Shown piece by piece: positions 33,011-35,127 of a stretch of DNA of 35,127 nt. Every line of letters starts with the position of its first letter. Position 1 is the first letter of the stretch. Source of the DNA: Desulfosporosinus sp. (GTDB taxonomy: Bacteria; Bacillota; Desulfitobacteriia; Desulfitobacteriales; Desulfitobacteriaceae); NCBI GenBank assembly GCA_020692355.1, contig JAIMKP010000032.1, positions 1-35,127 of the forward strand. Reading direction: 5' to 3'. Both the position numbers and the translations under genes were made by a program. The notes beneath the pieces were generated by a model that worked only from the letters and a program-made list of their open reading frames with translations, was not told the DNA's origin and did not search any database.

Positions 33011-33067
33011 ACAAGACCATGGAGGTCGACTGGGCTGAAGCCTAGGCGATTTTTTGTGGTCTTTTTT
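33011..33067 (+). promoter_or_regulatory. Structured leader RNA with mutually exclusive terminator (leader B)
   Basis: GACC (33015-33018), AUGGA and GGUC (33024-33027) form a small hairpin, followed by CUGGGC-UGAA-GCCUAG (33030-33045). The 5' arm AAGACCA (33013-33019) can instead pair with UGGUCUU (33057-33063), which ends in six U. Compared with the leader at 8758-8809, the AUGGA loop is the same while the stem bases change together (GGCC/GGCC to GACC/GGUC, and the terminator arms likewise). It precedes a cooT-like micro-ORF and a NiCoT gene. Confidence 0.55.
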
Positions 33068-33085
33068 GCTGAGAAAGTGAAAATT

Positions 33086-33136
33086 ATGTGTGAAGCCAAT
33101 GCGTATATCAAAAATGAGGAACAGCAAGAAAAGTAG
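33086..33136 (+). pseudogene. Sixteen-codon cooT-like micro-ORF
   Basis: The frame reads MCEANAYIKNEEQQEK and stops. Its first nine residues equal the CooT start encoded at 8729 (MCEANAYLK) except Ile for Leu, including the nickel-binding Cys2. The rest of CooT is missing. It lies 33 bases before the NiCoT start, after a leader similar to that of cooT. It may be the stump of a lost cooT gene or a retained short peptide. Its ribosome site (GAGAAAGTG) is weak. Confidence 0.55.
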
Positions 33137-33169
33137 CCAAAAAATCATTATAGAAAGGTGAGGTAACTT

Positions 33170-34192
33170 GTGAGTCGCATAATCGGAAGAAAAACCGTTA
33201 CAAGTCGCCCAAAGTGGCTCCGCTACGGAGTAGCGGTTACAGGAATACACATTATAGGACTGTTAATATTGTTCCTTAATGCTAGGCAATATCCACAACT
33301 TTTAGGTTTTAGTTTTCTGGCATATACCTTTGGACTACGTCACGCTTTTGACGCTGACCATATCGCGGCTATTGATAATACAGTGCGTAAAATGGTACAA
33401 CAGAAAGAAAATCCTTTAGGGGTAGGATTTTTCTTCTCACTCGGACACTCGACAGTTGTTTTCATTATGGCGTTATTAACTGCTTTATCAATGGGATGGG
33501 TTGAAAAGAATGTACCGCAGTTAAAAGAAATTGGGAGCGTAATCGGAACAAGCATATCGGGAGGTTTTCTTGTTCTTATAGGATTGTTTAACTTTTATAT
33601 TTGGCTTGAGGTTTATCAAGTGTTCTCAAAGTTAAGACGAGGTGAATATAACCCGGAAAATTTAGATAAATTCCTAGTCAATGGAGGTTTTCTATTTCGT
33701 TTTTTCGGTCCGCTTTATCGCATTATTAATAAAAGTTGGCATGTTTACCCGCTTGGTTTTCTGTTTGGTCTAGGCTTTGATACCGCTTCGGAGGTGGCTC
33801 TATTAGCAATCTCTGCAAATGCCGTAACACAGTCAATGCCTTTTATGTTGATTTTGTGTTTGCCCATTTTATTTACAGCGGGTATGAGTTTAATGGATAC
33901 AGCCGATGGAGTTTTTATGACCACAGCGTACAATTGGGCTTTCTCCACACCTTTACGCAAAATCTACTACAACCTGTCCGTCACGGGTTTGTCGATAGTG
34001 GCAGCATTGTTCATCGGTCTGATTGAATTGGCTCAAATACTTACGCCCAAACTTGGTCTAAAGGGTGGGATCTGGGAATGGATACAGAACCTTGACTTTA
34101 GCGGAATCGGTTATTTGCTTGTAGGGCTGTTTGTTTTGGCATGGTTTTTCTCTTATTTACTATGGAAGGTCTTACGGCTTGAGAATGCCTGA
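33170..34192 (+). CDS. NiCoT-family nickel/cobalt permease, first copy
   Basis: This 340-residue secondary transporter has about eight membrane spans. The signature HX4DH is at His58-Asp63-His64 (RHAFDADHIAAIDN), followed by FFFSLGHSTVVF and the later GLGFDTASE and AGMSLMDTADGVFM motifs that define the family (HoxN/NixA). It should bring Ni2+ or Co2+ into the cell with high affinity. It starts at GTG 33170 behind AAAGGTGAGG. A related second copy begins at 34713. A local change to AT-richer DNA and codon use compared with the glutamine operon is visible, so transfer into this place is possible. Confidence 0.93.
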   Translation: MSRIIGRKTVTSRPKWLRYGVAVTGIHIIGLLILFLNARQYPQLLGFSFLAYTFGLRHAFDADHIAAIDNTVRKMVQQKENPLGVGFFFSLGHSTVVFIMALLTALSMGWVEKNVPQLKEIGSVIGTSISGGFLVLIGLFNFYIWLEVYQVFSKLRRGEYNPENLDKFLVNGGFLFRFFGPLYRIINKSWHVYPLGFLFGLGFDTASEVALLAISANAVTQSMPFMLILCLPILFTAGMSLMDTADGVFMTTAYNWAFSTPLRKIYYNLSVTGLSIVAALFIGLIELAQILTPKLGLKGGIWEWIQNLDFSGIGYLLVGLFVLAWFFSYLLWKVLRLENA

Positions 34193-34217
34193 TGGCAACT
34201 AATTGTTTTGCTATTTT

Positions 34218-34242
34218 GTAAAAAGAGCGGCTTTTTCTTTAT
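34218..34242 (+). terminator. Terminator-like hairpin after the first NiCoT gene
   Basis: AAAAAG and CTTTTT pair around AGCGG, followed by CTTTAT. It is short and A/T rich but well placed. Confidence 0.5.
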
Positions 34243-34338
34243 AAGAGAAGGAGTCCTTAGCTATCTTAAGTTGTTGCTTTGGTACTGTACAAACTTAATT
34301 GATTCATGATATTATAAGATACAATTAAATATCTGGGG

Positions 34339-34498
34339 ATGAGTGATTCTTTTCCGAGGGAAAGAATTGAAAAGGAAAGTCAGTTGAAGCTGACGCGGTG
34401 CCCGCCACTGTAAAAGGGAGTCAACTCGTTTAATGTCACTGGACTATATCCGGGAAGACGTGAGTTGATGATGATCCTGAGCCAGGAGACCTGCTCAT
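34339..34498 (+). promoter_or_regulatory. Cobalamin (B12) riboswitch aptamer
   Basis: The conserved core GACGCGGTGCCCGCCACTGT (34392-34411) and the B12 box AGCCAGGAGACCTGC (34481-34495) are both intact. ATGAG (34339-34343) and CTCAT (34494-34498) close the P1 stem. Adenosylcobalamin binding should turn off the downstream NiCoT gene. This is a known arrangement for cobalt importers. Confidence 0.93.
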
Positions 34499-34591
34499 AC
34501 CAAACGCTGCGGCGACTACCTACGGGATGTTAGGGAGGTGAATGCCTGTGTTTTTGGTACTTTTACCTGATACTGGTTAGAACTTTCATTT

Positions 34592-34620
34592 ACCCTTCCG
34601 TTTATCGAAGGGTTTTTTTA
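34592..34620 (+). terminator. Expression-platform terminator of the B12 riboswitch
   Basis: ACCCTTC and GAAGGGT form a stem with an eight-base loop and are followed by seven T. It lies between the aptamer and the start of the second NiCoT gene and is the likely off switch. Confidence 0.8.
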
Positions 34621-34712
34621 TTTCCTCAATCATTGGGTATATGGTTTGGTGTTATGATCATTAAATGCAGCAAACGTGCCTTTCGAGTAGGGTAGTACAA
34701 GGAGGAGAAATT

Positions 34713-35127
34713 TTGAAAGATATACCTGTAAGAATAAAAAATCGTCCTAAGTGGTTTCGTTATGGAGTGGGAGTAGCAGGGATACACCTTTTGGGCATAA
34801 CTTTGTTGTTCCTGAATTTGAAGCAATATCCACAATTACTAGGGCTTGGTTTTCTGGCTTACACACTAGGATTACGTCACGCATTCGATGCCGATCACAT
34901 TGCTGCTATCGATAACACAGTTCGTAAAATGGTGCAGCAAAAACAGGAACCAATGGGGGTCGGATTTTTCTTCTCGCTTGGTCATTCTTCGGTTGTCTGC
35001 ATTATGGCAATCATTACAGCGTTTTCAATGCATTGGGCTCAACAAAACATACCACAATTAAAAGCTGTTGCTGGTCTGATTGGAACAGCGGTTGCTGGAA
35101 GTTTTCTTCTCCTCATCGGGCTATTTA
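34713..35127 (+). CDS. NiCoT-family nickel/cobalt permease, second copy, 3' partial
   Basis: The first 138 codons of a second NiCoT permease run to the window end. Translation starts at TTG 34713, since AAGGAGG lies seven bases before it and the protein then begins (M)KDIPVRIKNRPKWFRYGV, aligned with the first copy's SRPKWLRYGV. HX4DH (RHAFDADH), IAAIDNTVRKMVQQK and FFFSLGHSSVV are present. The paralogues are similar along the visible length, suggesting tandem duplication. Because of the B12 riboswitch, cobalt is its likely physiological substrate. Confidence 0.9.
   Translation, partial: MKDIPVRIKNRPKWFRYGVGVAGIHLLGITLLFLNLKQYPQLLGLGFLAYTLGLRHAFDADHIAAIDNTVRKMVQQKQEPMGVGFFFSLGHSSVVCIMAIITAFSMHWAQQNIPQLKAVAGLIGTAVAGSFLLLIGLF

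Larger units (their letters stand above)
32669..33169. other. Intergenic region between the transporter and the first NiCoT gene
   Basis: This 501-base gap holds the transporter terminator, a 90-base AT-rich spacer, a cluster of three hairpins (32871-32966), leader B (33011-33067) and a cooT-like micro-ORF (33086-33136). No convincing sigma-A promoter is visible before leader B. Confidence 0.6.
34193..34712. other. Intergenic region carrying the B12 riboswitch
   Basis: This 520-base gap holds a hairpin after the first NiCoT gene, an AT-rich promoter region (about 34280-34335, no clear -35/-10 pair), the aptamer, its terminator and a strong ribosome site AAGGAGG at 34699-34705. No coding sequence is seen. 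Confidence 0.7.

Noticed and set aside
1-35127. CRISPR array, tRNA or rRNA genes, or an intact insertion sequence
   Set aside because: No regularly spaced repeats, cloverleaf-like sequences, rRNA segments or transposase genes were found; only remnant-like repeats are present.

Overview
The window looks like chromosome of an anaerobic Gram-positive bacterium of the Clostridia, most like the Desulfitobacterium/Desulfosporosinus group. This is inferred from gene content and the style of ribosome binding sites and promoters; no rRNA or tRNA gene is present to confirm it. Most of it is densely packed housekeeping and metabolic genes, with a few decayed or repeat-bearing gaps.

Layout. (1) 1-5146, plus strand: a fatty-acid/ketone-body type cluster with a 5'-truncated SCP-x thiolase, its DUF35 OB-fold partner, an acyl-CoA dehydrogenase and acetoacetyl-CoA synthetase. 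(2) 5304-6557: an oxalate/formate-antiporter-like MFS carrier. (3) 8729-6681, minus strand: cooT-cbiQ-cbiO, a nickel/cobalt operon with a good sigma-A promoter and a structured leader. (4) 9025-12046, plus strand: tautomerase, alkylguanine-DNA alkyltransferase, VOC protein, a protein with what looks like a degenerate Fic motif, and a YhcC-type radical SAM protein. (5) 11981-14051: a divergent pair made of glutamate 2,3-aminomutase (minus) and a GntR-RCK_C regulator of BusR type (plus), separated by a strong promoter and two copies of a palindromic operator-like site. (6) 14163-18548: a LytS-like sensor kinase, then acpS, nnr and alr. (7) 18859-24013: a five-gene split glutamate synthase operon. 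(8) 24014-24676: a graveyard of gene fragments. (9) 24677-29485: a small membrane protein, murT-gatD, mazEF, a hotdog thioesterase and a class-I amidotransferase-like hydrolase. (10) 29737-32668: a glutamine-type amino acid ABC transporter. (11) 32669-35127: two paralogous NiCoT nickel/cobalt permeases. The first is preceded by a leader resembling that of cooT plus a 16-codon cooT-like micro-ORF; the second sits behind a cobalamin riboswitch and is cut by the window end.

How it fits together. Two regulatory stories stand out. First, the aminomutase carries Lys338 and Asn375 where lysine 2,3-aminomutase has two substrate-binding Asp residues, so it should make beta-glutamate, a compatible solute. 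Its neighbour is a BusR-like protein, a family known to bind c-di-AMP and control osmolyte uptake, and matching palindromes lie just downstream of the aminomutase promoter. This suggests c-di-AMP control of osmolyte synthesis. Second, three nickel/cobalt uptake units have distinct leaders. Two share a GRCC-AUGGA-GGYC hairpin whose 5' arm can instead pair with a U-tract terminator, which is what a small metal- or cofactor-sensing riboswitch would look like. The third has a B12 riboswitch. Glutamate supply (split glutamate synthase) and glutamine uptake are also encoded here.
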